Assembly (NCBI RefSeq): GCF_036014015.1
Contig: NZ_CP107905.1
Location: 4,960,001 to 5,024,000, forward strand
Length of the DNA: 64,000 nt
Source: Streptomyces sp. NBC_00457
GTDB lineage: Bacteria > Actinomycetota > Actinomycetes > Streptomycetales > Streptomycetaceae
Reading direction: 5' to 3'
Part shown: one piece after another, positions 35,536 through 44,581 of the stretch
How positions within the stretch are numbered: position 1 is the first letter of the stretch
How the letters are laid out: every line of letters starts with the position of its first letter
Program-made: the position numbers and the translations under genes
Notes under the pieces: generated by a model
What the model saw: the letters and a program-made list of their open reading frames with translations, nothing else
Database searches by the model: none
Told to the model about the DNA's origin: nothing

Positions 35536-36948
35536 GTGGCCGCGCCCACCCGCAACAGGGAAAACGCCAGCACCCGCAAGGTTTTCGGACGTCTGTCCCT
35601 GCCCGAGCGAACCTTCGTGGCGGACGCGCTGCGCGCCGAGACGGTCGGCGGTGTGCTGCTGCTCCTCGCCGCGATCGCCGCGCTGATCTGGGCGAACATC
35701 CCCGCGCTGCACGACAGCTACGAGAGCGTCAGCCACTACCACCTCGGCCCCGAGGCGCTCGGCCTGAACCTGTCGATCGAGCACTGGGCGGCCGACGGAC
35801 TGCTCGCGGTCTTCTTCTTCGTCGCCGGCATCGAGCTCAAGCGCGAGCTGGTCGCCGGTGACCTGCGCGACCCCAAAGCCGCCGTGCTGCCCGTCGTCGC
35901 GGCCCTGTGCGGGATGGCCGTACCGGCGCTCGTCTACACCCTCACCAACGTCACCGGCGGCGGCTCACTGGCCGGCTGGGCCGTGCCCACCGCCACCGAC
36001 ATCGCCTTCGCGCTGGCGGTGCTCGCGGTCATCGGTACGTCCTTGCCGAGCGCCCTGCGCGCCTTCCTGCTCACCCTCGCCGTCGTCGACGACCTGTTCG
36101 CGATCCTGATCATCGCGGTCTTCTTCACCGACACCATCGACTTCGCCGCGCTCGGCGGCGCCGTCGTCGGCCTGCTCGTCTTCTGGCTGCTGCTGCGCAA
36201 GGGCGTCCGCGGCTGGTACCTCTACGTCCCGCTCGCCCTCGTCATCTGGGGGCTGATGTACAACAGCGGCATCCACGCCACGATCGCGGGCGTCGCGATG
36301 GGCCTGATGCTGCGCTGCCACCGCCACGAGGGCGAGGACCACTCCCCCGGCGAGCGCATCGAGCATCTCGTACGGCCGCTGTCGGCGGGCCTCGCTGTGC
36401 CGCTGTTCGCGCTGTTCAGCGCCGGTGTCTCTCTTTCAGGGGGCGCCCTGGGCGACGTATTCGCCCAGCCGGAGACGCTCGGCGTGGTGCTGGGTCTGGT
36501 CGTCGGCAAGGCGGTCGGCATCTTCGGGGGTACGTGGCTGACGGCACGTTTCACCAGGGCTTCGCTCAGCGACGACCTCGCCTGGCCGGACGTGTTCGCG
36601 GTGGCCTCGCTGGCCGGCATCGGGTTCACCGTCTCGCTGCTGATCGGCGAGCTCGCCTTCGACGGCGACGCGGCGCTGACCGGCGAGATCAAGGCCGCGG
36701 TGCTGATGGGCTCGCTCATCTCGGCGGCTCTGGCGACCGTCCTGCTGAAGGTACGGAACGCCAAGTACCGCAAGATGTGCGCGGACGAGGAGCGCGACGA
36801 CGACCTCGACGGCATCCCGGACATCTACGAGGAGGACGACCCGGCGTACCACCTCCGGATGGCCGGCATCTACGAGCGCAAGGCCGCCGAGCACCGCCGG
36901 ATCGCCGAGTTGATGACCGCGGAGAACGGCACGGGCATGCCGAAGTGA
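35536..36948 (+). CDS. nhaA: Na+/H+ antiporter NhaA
   Basis: 470 residues, about 11-12 membrane helices. Essential acidic residues are in PTATDIAFALAVLA and AVVDDLFAILIIA (the transport Asp pair). It exchanges Na+ for protons across the membrane. The C-terminal tail of about 60 residues is charged and cytoplasmic (EERDDDLDGIPDIYEEDDP). GTG 35536 has GGAGG about 8 bp upstream, better than the upstream GTG at 35476. Confidence 0.94.
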   Translation: MAAPTRNRENASTRKVFGRLSLPERTFVADALRAETVGGVLLLLAAIAALIWANIPALHDSYESVSHYHLGPEALGLNLSIEHWAADGLLAVFFFVAGIELKRELVAGDLRDPKAAVLPVVAALCGMAVPALVYTLTNVTGGGSLAGWAVPTATDIAFALAVLAVIGTSLPSALRAFLLTLAVVDDLFAILIIAVFFTDTIDFAALGGAVVGLLVFWLLLRKGVRGWYLYVPLALVIWGLMYNSGIHATIAGVAMGLMLRCHRHEGEDHSPGERIEHLVRPLSAGLAVPLFALFSAGVSLSGGALGDVFAQPETLGVVLGLVVGKAVGIFGGTWLTARFTRASLSDDLAWPDVFAVASLAGIGFTVSLLIGELAFDGDAALTGEIKAAVLMGSLISAALATVLLKVRNAKYRKMCADEERDDDLDGIPDIYEEDDPAYHLRMAGIYERKAAEHRRIAELMTAENGTGMPK

Positions 36949-37046
36949 CCACCGGGGCAGGCGACGGGGACGACGGTCCGGCATGATCTGACGGGACGGT
37001 ACAAAATGACCGTCGAAAAGAAGTCAGGCAGGAGAGGGAGACCGCG

Positions 37047-37535
37047 ATGAGCGCACCCGACGGCAGCCCGGTCGGTACCGAACGCAGCATCGGCCAGCTG
37101 TTCGCCTCGGCGACCACCGAGATGTCCGCGCTGGTGCACGACGAGATCGCGCTGGCCAAGGCGCAGCTCAAGCAGGACGTCAAGCGCGGGGCGATGAGCG
37201 GCGGCGCGTTCTCGGTGGCCGCCGGCGTGCTGGTGTTCTCGCTGCCGATGCTGAACTTCGCCCTGGCGTACGGCATCCGGACCTGGAGCGACTGGAATCT
37301 CGCGATCTGCTTCCTGCTGTCCTTCGCGGCGAACGTGCTGATCGCGCTCGTCCTGGCGCTGATCGGCGTCGTGTTCGCGAAGAAGGCCAAGAAGGGCAAG
37401 GGCCCGCAGAAGGTCGCGGCCTCCGTGAAGGAGACGGCGGTCGTCCTGCAGAAGGCCAAGCCGCACCCGCGTGCCGAACTGCCGCAGGACCGGGTCCCGG
37501 AGGCCATCGAAGCTGTGGCACGCTCGTCGTCATGA
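37047..37535 (+). CDS. Holin-X-like (DUF1469) membrane protein
   Basis: 162 residues. The N-terminal half is amphipathic (SIGQLFASATTEMSALVHDEIALAKAQL), then two membrane helices (GGAFSVAAGVLVFSLPMLNF; LAICFLLSFAANVLIALVL), then a Lys-rich tail. This is the phage-holin superfamily III pattern, but such proteins are not lytic in Streptomyces. The stop overlaps the start of the epoxide-hydrolase-like gene (ATGA), so they are coupled, as in Mycobacterium. Confidence 0.8.
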   Translation: MSAPDGSPVGTERSIGQLFASATTEMSALVHDEIALAKAQLKQDVKRGAMSGGAFSVAAGVLVFSLPMLNFALAYGIRTWSDWNLAICFLLSFAANVLIALVLALIGVVFAKKAKKGKGPQKVAASVKETAVVLQKAKPHPRAELPQDRVPEAIEAVARSSS

Positions 37536-38461
37536 CCGACCCTTCGGCGCAGCCCGCCTCTGTCGTACGGCCGGACGGTCCCTGGACACACAGGGAAGTG
37601 GCCGCCAATGGCGCGCGCTTCCACATCGCCGAGATGGGCGACGGACCGCTGGTGCTGTTGCTGCACGGCTTCCCGCAGTTCTGGTGGACCTGGCGGCACC
37701 AGCTGGTCGCCCTCGCCGACGCCGGGTTCCGGGCCGTCGCGATGGACCTGCGGGGCGTCGGCGGCAGCGACCGTACGCCCCGGGGTTACGACCCCGGCAA
37801 CCTCGCCCTCGACGTCACGGGCGTCGTACGGTCGCTCGGCGAGCCGGACGCCGCGCTCGTCGGGCACGACCTGGGCGGCTATATCGCGTGGACGGCGGCC
37901 GTGATGCGCCCCAAGCTCGTACGGCGCCTCGCGGTCACCTCGATGCCGCATCCGCGGCGCTGGCGTGCCGCCATGCTCTCCGACGTCAGGCAGACGGCCG
38001 CGGGCTCCTACATCTGGGGGTTCCAGCGGCCCTGGATCCCGGAGCGGCAGCTCATCGCGGACGACGGGGCGCTCGTCGCCCGGCTGATGCGGGACTGGTC
38101 CGGGCCGAACCTGCCGGACGACAAGGCGGTGGACACGTACCGACACGCGATGTGCATCCCGTCGACCGCGCACTGCTCGATCGAGCCGTACCGGTGGATG
38201 GTGCGGTCCCTCGCCCGCCTGGACGGCGTCCAGTTCAACCGGCGGATGAAGCGGCCCGTACGGGTACCGACGCTCCATCTCCACGGCTCCCTGGACCCGG
38301 TGATGCGAACCCGCAGCGCGGCCGGCTCCGGAGAATACGTCGAAGCGCCGTACCGCTGGCGCCTGTTCGACGGGCTCGGCCACTTCCCGCACGAGGAGGA
38401 TCCGGTCGCGTTTTCCGCGGAGCTCGTCAACTGGCTGAAGGATCCCGAACCCGATCGGTGA
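37532..38461 (+). CDS. Alpha/beta hydrolase, epoxide hydrolase-like
   Basis: 309 residues. The oxyanion motif is HGFPQFWWTWRHQ, the nucleophile elbow VGHDLGGYIAW (Asp nucleophile), and the His is in DGLGHFPHEEDP. An Asp nucleophile indicates an ester-intermediate enzyme such as an epoxide hydrolase or dehalogenase rather than an esterase. The mycobacterial counterpart next to MarP is EphE (from memory). Substrate not predictable. Confidence 0.85.
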   Translation: MTDPSAQPASVVRPDGPWTHREVAANGARFHIAEMGDGPLVLLLHGFPQFWWTWRHQLVALADAGFRAVAMDLRGVGGSDRTPRGYDPGNLALDVTGVVRSLGEPDAALVGHDLGGYIAWTAAVMRPKLVRRLAVTSMPHPRRWRAAMLSDVRQTAAGSYIWGFQRPWIPERQLIADDGALVARLMRDWSGPNLPDDKAVDTYRHAMCIPSTAHCSIEPYRWMVRSLARLDGVQFNRRMKRPVRVPTLHLHGSLDPVMRTRSAAGSGEYVEAPYRWRLFDGLGHFPHEEDPVAFSAELVNWLKDPEPDR

Positions 38462-38590
38462 CCGGGTCGACGCGTGCCGTGTCGCTCGTTCGGAACAACC
38501 GTCCTACGAACAGCCAAATGCCTGGCGCATAGGCCAATTGGGGGGCGTGGGGGCGGTTATCGACCTTGGGGCAGGGGCACACGTCCGGGT

Positions 38591-38770
38591 ATGGGCTGGA
38601 CGCACGACTACAGTGACGCAGCACGCAATCGACGCTCGGGCAACGCCTTGAGCTCTCACCAGCGAGGCACCCCGCAGCTGCCGGGCACCGACCTCCGCGT
38701 GGGCATCCCGCACATCCTGCGCCGCCGGGCCCGCTGGGTCTCCGTACGGCTGCGTCATACGCGCGACTGA
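38591..38770 (+). CDS. Small basic protein
   Basis: 59 residues beginning MGWTHDYSDAARNRRSG, rich in Arg and His, ending VSVRLRHTRD. A longer frame starts at 38474 but is less likely. Codon use looks coding. Found between the epoxide-hydrolase-like gene and the convergent protease gene; I recall similar short proteins at this place in other Streptomyces. Function unknown. Confidence 0.45.
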   Translation: MGWTHDYSDAARNRRSGNALSSHQRGTPQLPGTDLRVGIPHILRRRARWVSVRLRHTRD

Positions 38771-38782
38771 GCTCCGTACGGC

Positions 38783-39982
38783 CTACAGAGCGCACTCGTC
38801 GCTGTCCACCCGCTGGTTCGCGGTGCGTCCCTTGGCGATGTCCTGCTGGATCTCGTCCGCGGTGAGCGCGTACCCCGTCTCGGCGTCGTCGAGGGACTTG
38901 GCGAAGACCACGCCGTACACCTGGCCTTCGGGCGTGAGCAGCGGGCCGCCGGAGTTGCCCTGGCGGACGGTCGCGTACAGGGAGTAGACGTCGCGGTTGA
39001 CGGTGCCGCGGTGGTAGATGTCCGCCCCGCTGGCCGTGATGCGCCCGCGGACCCGCGCGGACCGCACGTCGTACGCCCCGTTCTCGGGGAAGCCGGCGAC
39101 GATCGCGCTGTCCCCGGTGCCGGCGTCCTCGGTGGTGAACTGGAGCGCCGGAGCGTCCAGATCGGGTACGTCGAGTACGGCGATGTCGCGCTCCCAGTCG
39201 TAGAGGACGACCGTCGCGTCGTACTTCCTGCCCTCGCCGCCTATCTGGATGGTGGGCTCGTCGACGCCGCCGACGACATGCGCGTTGGTCATGACCCGGC
39301 GGTCGGAGAAGACGAAGCCGGTGCCTTCGAGGACCTTGCCGCAGCTCTCGGCGGTGCCCATGACCTTGACGATGGAGCGCTGGGCGCGCGCGGCGACGGC
39401 GCTGCCCGCGAGGGCCGGGTCCGGAGGCGCGACCTCCTTGATCGGCTCGTTCGAGAACGGGCTGAAGACCTGCGGAAAGCCGTTCTGCGCGAGGACCGAG
39501 GTGAAGTCCTCGAACCAGGTGTCGGCCTGAGTGGGCAGCGCCTCCGACACCCCCAGCAGCACCTTGGAGTTGCGGACCTCCTTGCCCAGCGTGGGCAGCG
39601 TGGTCTGCGCGAGGGCGGAGCCGATGAGCCACGCGACCAGGAGCATCGCCACGACGTTGACGAGCGCGCCGCCGGTCGCGTCCAGGGCGCGGGCCGGCGA
39701 CCAGGTGATGTACCGGCGCAGCTTGCTGCCGAGGTGGGTGGTGAGCGCCTGGCCGACGGAGGCGCAGACGATGACGACGACGACCGCGACGACGGCGGCG
39801 GTGGTGCCGACCTCGGAGTTGTCGGTCAGCGCGTCCCAGATGACGGGCAGCACATAGACCGCGACGAGACCGCCGCCCAGGAAGCCGATCACCGACAGGA
39901 TGCCGACGACGAAGCCCTGGCGATAGCCGACGATCGCGAACCACACGGCGGCGACCAGCAACAGGATGTCCAGCACGTTCAC
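38783..39982 (-). CDS. MarP-type membrane serine protease (CvpA + trypsin-like)
   Basis: 399 residues. Four membrane helices form an N-terminal CvpA/colicin V-like domain (to about residue 130). The extracytoplasmic protease has His in TNAHVVGG (near 232), Asp in ERDIAVLDV (near 264) and Ser in RQGNSGGPL (near 341). Two Cys residues near the protease start could form the redox disulfide known in Rv3671c (MarP), which protects against acid and oxidative stress. GTG start 39982. It is leftward, with NUDIX and nth genes upstream on the same strand. Confidence 0.9.
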   Translation of the reverse strand: MNVLDILLLVAAVWFAIVGYRQGFVVGILSVIGFLGGGLVAVYVLPVIWDALTDNSEVGTTAAVVAVVVVIVCASVGQALTTHLGSKLRRYITWSPARALDATGGALVNVVAMLLVAWLIGSALAQTTLPTLGKEVRNSKVLLGVSEALPTQADTWFEDFTSVLAQNGFPQVFSPFSNEPIKEVAPPDPALAGSAVAARAQRSIVKVMGTAESCGKVLEGTGFVFSDRRVMTNAHVVGGVDEPTIQIGGEGRKYDATVVLYDWERDIAVLDVPDLDAPALQFTTEDAGTGDSAIVAGFPENGAYDVRSARVRGRITASGADIYHRGTVNRDVYSLYATVRQGNSGGPLLTPEGQVYGVVFAKSLDDAETGYALTADEIQQDIAKGRTANQRVDSDECAL

Positions 39983-40105
39983 CGCTTCTAGCCTCGCCTC
40001 GTCACTTCGCGGTCCCCACGGTCGGCTTCGGAGGTCCGCCCTGCCGCGCAGCGGCGATCGAACACAGCGTTCCCCCCGGGTAGACACAACACGGCGCCCA
40101 CCTTG

Positions 40106-40801
40106 TCATGAGCGCCAGTCGAGCGGGACTTGCTTCTCGCGGTCCCATGGCCGCTCCCAGCCCGCGTAGTGCAGCAGGCGGTCGATGATCCCCGCCGTGA
40201 ACCCCCACACCAGGGCGGATTCGACCAGAAAAGCCGGACCTCGGTGGCCGCTGGGGTGAACGGTGGTGGCGCGGTGGGCGGGATCCGTGAGATCCGCCAC
40301 GGGAACGGTGAAGACGCGCGCGGTCTCGTTCGGATCGACCACCCCGACCGGGGTCGGCTCGCGCCACCAGCCCAGCACCGGGGTGACGACGAAGCTGCTG
40401 ACCGGGATGTACAGCTTGGGCAGCACGCCGAAGAGCTGGACGCCGGCCGGGTCGAGGCCGGTCTCCTCCTCGGCCTCGCGGAGAGCGGCCCGCAGCGGCC
40501 CGTCGGCCTTCGGGTCGCCGTCTTCCGGGTCGAGGGCACCGCCCGGGAAGGACGGCTGCCCGGCGTGCGAGCGCAGCGAACTCGCCCGCTCCATCAGCAG
40601 CAGTTCGGGACCGCGCTCGCCCTCACCGAACAGGATCAGTACGGCGGACTGCCGCCCCGCGCCGTTCTCCGGCGGCAGGAAGCGGCTCAGCTGGAGCGGC
40701 TGCACCGTCTCCACCGCGTGCACCACCGGATCGAGCCAGCCGGGCAGGCCCTCCTTGCTGAGCGCCACCGGGCCGCCCTGTGTATCGCTTGCGCGCGTCA
40801 T
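40106..40801 (-). CDS. NUDIX hydrolase, CoA pyrophosphatase-like
   Basis: 231 residues. The Nudix box is spread over FPGGALDPEDGDP and LREAEEETGLDPAGV; the UPF0035-type pattern LLMERASSLRSHAGQPSFPGG indicates a CoA diphosphatase. It would hydrolyse CoA or a derivative to phosphopantetheine and ADP. Start ATG 40801 after GGGGGTGG. Lies between nth (61 bp upstream) and the MarP-like gene in one leftward series. Confidence 0.85.
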   Translation of the reverse strand: MTRASDTQGGPVALSKEGLPGWLDPVVHAVETVQPLQLSRFLPPENGAGRQSAVLILFGEGERGPELLLMERASSLRSHAGQPSFPGGALDPEDGDPKADGPLRAALREAEEETGLDPAGVQLFGVLPKLYIPVSSFVVTPVLGWWREPTPVGVVDPNETARVFTVPVADLTDPAHRATTVHPSGHRGPAFLVESALVWGFTAGIIDRLLHYAGWERPWDREKQVPLDWRS

Positions 40802-40862
40802 CGCCACCCCCGTCGTCCTGCACTGCCCAACGCGGGACGGCACCGAGATCGTTCCTGAGGGC

Positions 40863-41828
40863 TCATCCGGCCCCCAGCGGCGGCGCCGGCTTGCCGCCCG
40901 CGTCCAGATACGCCTGCGGAGGCTTCAGACGCTGGCCCGGGAAGCCGCCCTTCTCGTACTTGAGCAGCTTCTTCGCCTTCTCCGGGTCCGTCTCGCCCTC
41001 GCCGTACGCCGGGCAGAGCGGGGCGATGGGGCAGGCGCCGCAGGCGGGCTTGCGGGCGTGGCAGATCCGCCGGCCGTGGAAGATCACGTGGTGCGAGAGC
41101 ATCGTCCAGTCGCTCTTGGGGAAGAGCGCGGCGACAGCGGCCTCGATCTTGTCCGGCTCGGTCGCCTCGGTCCACCGCCAGCGCCGCACCAACCGCTGGA
41201 AGTGCGTGTCCACGGTGAGGCCGGGGCGGCCGAAGGCGTTGCCGAGCACGACGAACGCGGTCTTGCGGCCCACGCCGGGCAGCTTCACGAGGTCTTCGAG
41301 CCTGCCGGGGACCTCGCCGCCGAAGTCGGCCACGAGGGCCTTCGACAGCCCCATCACCGACTTGGTCTTGGCCCGGAAGAAGCCGGTCGGGCGGAGGATC
41401 TCCTCGACCTCCTCGGGGTCGGCGGCGGCCAGGTCCTCGGGCGTCGGGTACTTGGTGAAGAGCGCCGGGGTGGTCTGGTTGACGCGGAGGTCGGTGGTCT
41501 GGGCGGACAGCACGGTGGCCACCAGCAGTTGGAAGGGGTTCTCGAAGTCCAGCTCCGGGTGGGCGTACGGATAGACCTCGGCGAGCTCGCGGTTGATCCG
41601 GCGGGCCCGGCGGACGAGGGCGGTGCGGGACTCGTCCTTCGGAGGCTTCGAAGCCTCCGTGGGCGTCGAAGCCGCCTTCTTCACCGGAGCCGTGTTTTTC
41701 ACAGGCTTCTTTGTCACTTTTGCCGCTTTCTTTCCGCCGGTGGGGATCTGTTCGCCCACAGCAGAATCCCGACGTACAACCACCCGTCCAGCCCCCTTGG
41801 CCTGTGCTCTCACCGGCGATTTGGACAC
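40863..41828 (-). CDS. nth: Endonuclease III
   Basis: 321-residue bifunctional base-excision enzyme that removes oxidised pyrimidines. The helix-hairpin-helix LPGVGRKTA holds the catalytic Lys (near residue 190), the Asp is in LTVDTHFQR, and the [4Fe-4S] cluster is C-x6-C-x2-C-x5-C ([17 protein letters not shown]). A 60-residue Lys/Pro-rich N-terminal extension is additional to the E. coli form. GTG start 41828, divergent from crp. Confidence 0.95.
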   Translation of the reverse strand: MSKSPVRAQAKGAGRVVVRRDSAVGEQIPTGGKKAAKVTKKPVKNTAPVKKAASTPTEASKPPKDESRTALVRRARRINRELAEVYPYAHPELDFENPFQLLVATVLSAQTTDLRVNQTTPALFTKYPTPEDLAAADPEEVEEILRPTGFFRAKTKSVMGLSKALVADFGGEVPGRLEDLVKLPGVGRKTAFVVLGNAFGRPGLTVDTHFQRLVRRWRWTEATEPDKIEAAVAALFPKSDWTMLSHHVIFHGRRICHARKPACGACPIAPLCPAYGEGETDPEKAKKLLKYEKGGFPGQRLKPPQAYLDAGGKPAPPLGAG

Positions 41829-41930
41829 CCGGCCAGCCTAAAGCCCGGCACTGACATCCGCCCCGGACCCGGAAGATCGGCCCCCGATTGGACCCCTGCC
41901 GCGTACCTCCGCAGACCTGTGCGGCATCCT

Positions 41931-41944
41931 TGTGACAGATCACA
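41931..41944. promoter_or_regulatory. Candidate Crp-binding palindrome in the crp-nth divergent promoter
   Basis: TGTGACAGATCACA: half-sites TGTGA and TCACA separated by 4 bp, 89 bp upstream of the crp GTG. E. coli CRP prefers a 6-bp spacer; the Streptomyces Crp consensus GTG-N6-GNCAC is matched except at its first G. Autoregulation is likely but unproven here. Confidence 0.5.
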
Positions 41945-42032
41945 CTGTTTGGACCGTCCGGCAAAATGGGGAGCACGGTCCCCTGGTACGTGGGGGAGTG
42001 ATCCCCTGAGCAGGTCGACAAGGAGAGAACTC

Positions 42033-42707
42033 GTGGACGACGTTCTGCGGCGCAATCCGCTCTTCGCGGCGCTCGATGACGAGCAGTCCGCGGAGCTGCG
42101 CGCCTCCATGAGTGAGGTGACCCTCGCACGTGGCGACTCCCTGTTCCACGAGGGCGACCCGGGCGACCGGCTCTACGTCGTCACCGAGGGCAAGGTCAAG
42201 CTCCACCGCACCTCGCCCGACGGCCGCGAGAACATGCTGGCCGTCGTCGGCCCCGGCGAGCTCATCGGCGAACTGTCGCTCTTCGACCCGGGCCCGCGCA
42301 CGGCGACCGCCACCGCGCTGACCGAGGTCAAGCTGCTGGGCCTGGGCCACGGCGACCTCCAGCCCTGGCTGAACGCCCGCCCCGAGGTGGCCACCGCACT
42401 GCTGCGCGCCGTCGCCCGCCGGCTGCGCAAGACCAACGACCAGATGTCCGACCTGGTCTTCTCCGACGTCCCCGGCCGTGTCGCGCGCGCCCTGCTGGAC
42501 CTCTCCCGCCGCTTCGGCGTGCAGTCCGAGGAGGGCATCCACGTCGTCCACGACCTCACGCAGGAGGAGCTGGCCCAGCTGGTCGGCGCCTCCCGCGAGA
42601 CGGTCAACAAGGCGCTCGCCGACTTCGCCCAGCGCGGATGGCTCCGCCTCGAGGCACGCGCGGTGATCCTGCTGGACGTGGAGCGGCTCGCCAAGCGCTC
42701 GCGGTAG
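42033..42707 (+). CDS. crp: Crp/Fnr-family transcription regulator Crp
   Basis: 224 residues, the length of Streptomyces Crp. Cyclic-nucleotide-binding domain with GDPGDRLYVVTEGKVKLHR and the phosphate cassette GELIGELSLFDPGPRTATATA, dimer helix, then HTH DLTQEELAQLVGASRETVNKALADF. It controls germination, growth and antibiotic production. GTG 42033 follows AAGGAGAG. The upstream Crp-like site suggests self-control. Confidence 0.95.
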   Translation: MDDVLRRNPLFAALDDEQSAELRASMSEVTLARGDSLFHEGDPGDRLYVVTEGKVKLHRTSPDGRENMLAVVGPGELIGELSLFDPGPRTATATALTEVKLLGLGHGDLQPWLNARPEVATALLRAVARRLRKTNDQMSDLVFSDVPGRVARALLDLSRRFGVQSEEGIHVVHDLTQEELAQLVGASRETVNKALADFAQRGWLRLEARAVILLDVERLAKRSR

Positions 42708-42715
42708 CCACGTCG

Positions 42716-43531
42716 TTGACGACGTCAAGGGGGCTCGACTCCCTCGGCTTCATCGAGCGTGAGGGCTCTCTCGGGCAGGTCCCGCCCGCCTTCCGTCCCG
42801 TCGTAGCCACCGCCCGGGACCGCGTGCTCGATCTCTTCGGCGCGCGGCTGGACAGCGCGTACCTCTACGGGTCGATTCCGCGCGGCACCGCGCGCGTGGG
42901 GCGCAGCGATCTGGATCTGCTCGCCGTGCTGCGCGAGGAGCCCGGCGTGGCGGACCGGGAGGGCGCGCGGACGCTGGGTGAGGCGGTCGACAAGGAGTTC
43001 GGGCAGGTCGACGGGGTCGGGATCCTGCTGGTCAGCCGGGCACAGGTACTGAGCGAGCCGGAGCGGTACGACCTGGGGTGGTTCGTCGCGTGCCTGTGCA
43101 CGCCGCTGCTCGGCGAGGATCTCGCCGAGTACCTGCCGCGCTACCGGCCCGACTCGCTGCTCGCCCGCGAGACCAACGGCGACCTGGCCCTGCTCCTCCC
43201 CCGCTGGCACGAGCGGATCGCCGCGGCGGACTCCGCCGACGAGGCCCGGCGGCCCCTCGTACGCTTCATGTCCCGCCGCCTCGTCCGCACCGGCTTCACG
43301 CTCGTCATGCCGCGCTGGAACGGCTGGACGAGCGATCTGGCCGAAATGGCCGAGGCGTTCGCCGCGTACTACCCCGCGCGCGGGGAGCAGATGCGGGCCG
43401 CCGCCGTCCTCGGCCGCGAGCCGACCGGCGACCCGGACATCCTCACGTCGTACGTCGACGACCTCGGGCCGTGGCTCGCCGAGGAGTACGCGCGCGTGCA
43501 CGGCGTCAAAGCGCCCCGGCCCAACCCCTAG
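42716..43531 (+). CDS. Nucleotidyltransferase-fold protein
   Basis: About 271 residues with GSIPRGTARVGRSDLDLLAVL, the GSxxRG...DxD metal site of the pol-beta/aminoglycoside nucleotidyltransferase fold. No further domain is recognised. The start is doubtful: TTG 42716 is shown; ATG 42638 would overlap crp by 70 bp; neither has a ribosome site. Its last 4 bp overlap the convergent MBL gene's stop. Substrate unknown; similar genes follow crp in other Streptomyces. Confidence 0.7.
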   Translation: MTTSRGLDSLGFIEREGSLGQVPPAFRPVVATARDRVLDLFGARLDSAYLYGSIPRGTARVGRSDLDLLAVLREEPGVADREGARTLGEAVDKEFGQVDGVGILLVSRAQVLSEPERYDLGWFVACLCTPLLGEDLAEYLPRYRPDSLLARETNGDLALLLPRWHERIAAADSADEARRPLVRFMSRRLVRTGFTLVMPRWNGWTSDLAEMAEAFAAYYPARGEQMRAAAVLGREPTGDPDILTSYVDDLGPWLAEEYARVHGVKAPRPNP

Positions 43532-44358
43532 ATGAGGCCGTGCTCCTCCAGGTAGTCCAGCTGGGCCCGTACCGACAACTCCGCCGCGGGCCACAGGGAC
43601 CGGTCCACGTCCGCGTACACATGGGCGACGACCTCCGACGGCGTGCGGTGGCCGTTCTCCACGGCCGTCTCGATCTGGGCGAGACGGTGGGCACGGTGGG
43701 CGAGATAGAACTCCACGGCGCCCTGGGCGTCCTCCAGGACCGGTCCATGGCCCGGCAGGACGGTGTGGACGCCGTCGTCGACGGTGAGGGACCTGAGCCG
43801 TCGCAGGGAGTCCAGATAGTCGCCCAGGCGGCCGTCGGGATGCGCCACCACCGTCGTACCGCGGCCCAGGATCGTGTCGCCGGTCACGACCGCCCGGTCG
43901 GCCGGGAGATGGAAGCACAGGGAGTCCGAGGTGTGCCCGGGCGTCGGTACGACCCTCAGCTCCAGGCCGCCGACCGTCACCGCGTCCCCAGCCGCCAGCC
44001 CCTCTTCGCCCAGCCGCAGCGCCGGGTCCAGGGCCCGCACGTTCGTGCCCGTCAGCTCGGCGAAACGGGCGGCGCCTTCGGCGTGATCGGGGTGACCGTG
44101 CGTCAGCAGCGTCAGAGCGATGCGCTTGCCGGCCTTCTCGGCGGCGTCCAGGACGGTGCGCAGATGGCTCTCGTCCAGTGGACCCGGATCGACCACCACG
44201 GCCAGTTCGGAGTCGGGCTCCGACAGGATCCACGTATTGGTGCCGTCCAGGGTCATCGCCGAGGCATTGGGCGCAAGGACGTTGACGGCCCGTGGGGTGG
44301 CGGGTCCCGAGAGAACCCCACCCCTCGGCTGGCCGGGGAGGGCGGCTGCGTCGGTCAT
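43528..44358 (-). CDS. Metallo-beta-lactamase-fold hydrolase
   Basis: 276 residues with metal motifs THGHPDHAEG, TPGHTSDSL and the Asp in VVTGDTIL. The C-terminal winged-helix-like segment is typical of the LACTB2/glyoxalase II-like group. The syntenic mycobacterial gene is Rv3677c. Its first 14 codons are duplicated 150 bp upstream. It would act on a thioester or nucleic-acid phosphodiester; which one cannot be read. Confidence 0.85.
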   Translation of the reverse strand: MTDAAALPGQPRGGVLSGPATPRAVNVLAPNASAMTLDGTNTWILSEPDSELAVVVDPGPLDESHLRTVLDAAEKAGKRIALTLLTHGHPDHAEGAARFAELTGTNVRALDPALRLGEEGLAAGDAVTVGGLELRVVPTPGHTSDSLCFHLPADRAVVTGDTILGRGTTVVAHPDGRLGDYLDSLRRLRSLTVDDGVHTVLPGHGPVLEDAQGAVEFYLAHRAHRLAQIETAVENGHRTPSEVVAHVYADVDRSLWPAAELSVRAQLDYLEEHGLI

Positions 44359-44511
44359 GCGGAGGTTCCTCCCGTCAGGCTGGGCAGCACGTCAGGTCGC
44401 CGGTCGGAGACCGGCGCAGCGCCCCGAAGCCTGCGGAGCAGTGCGAGGGGCGCACGAGAAACGGGGTCCCCACCCCTCGGCTGGCCGGGGAGGGCGGCTG
44501 CGTCCGTCATG
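44316..44511. repeat. 44-bp direct repeat covering the MBL start and an upstream copy
   Basis: Bases 44316-44359 and 44468-44511 match with one mismatch. Each copy contains an ATG start and codes for MTDAAALPGQPRGG. The copies are 152 bp apart. Confidence 0.9.
44355..44510 (-). CDS. Possible 51-residue ORF coupled to the MBL gene
   Basis: ATG 44510 opens a frame that begins with the same 14 residues as the MBL protein and then diverges (DPVSRAPLALLRRLRGAAP), ending at a TGA that overlaps the MBL start by 4 bp. The ATGA overlap would favour coupled translation. It may equally be an untranslated leftover of a local duplication. Confidence 0.35.
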   Translation of the reverse strand: MTDAAALPGQPRGGDPVSRAPLALLRRLRGAAPVSDRRPDVLPSLTGGTSA

Positions 44512-44581
44512 TGAGGGGATCCTCCGGGGCGTGCGGGGCGGCGGTCCGGTTCAGGGGTGGGGCTGCGGCGGGCGTCATGCT

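Noticed and set aside
41696..41760. Lys/Thr-rich N-terminus of Nth as a separate small gene
   Set aside because: It is in frame with Nth and continuous; the extension is common in Streptomyces.
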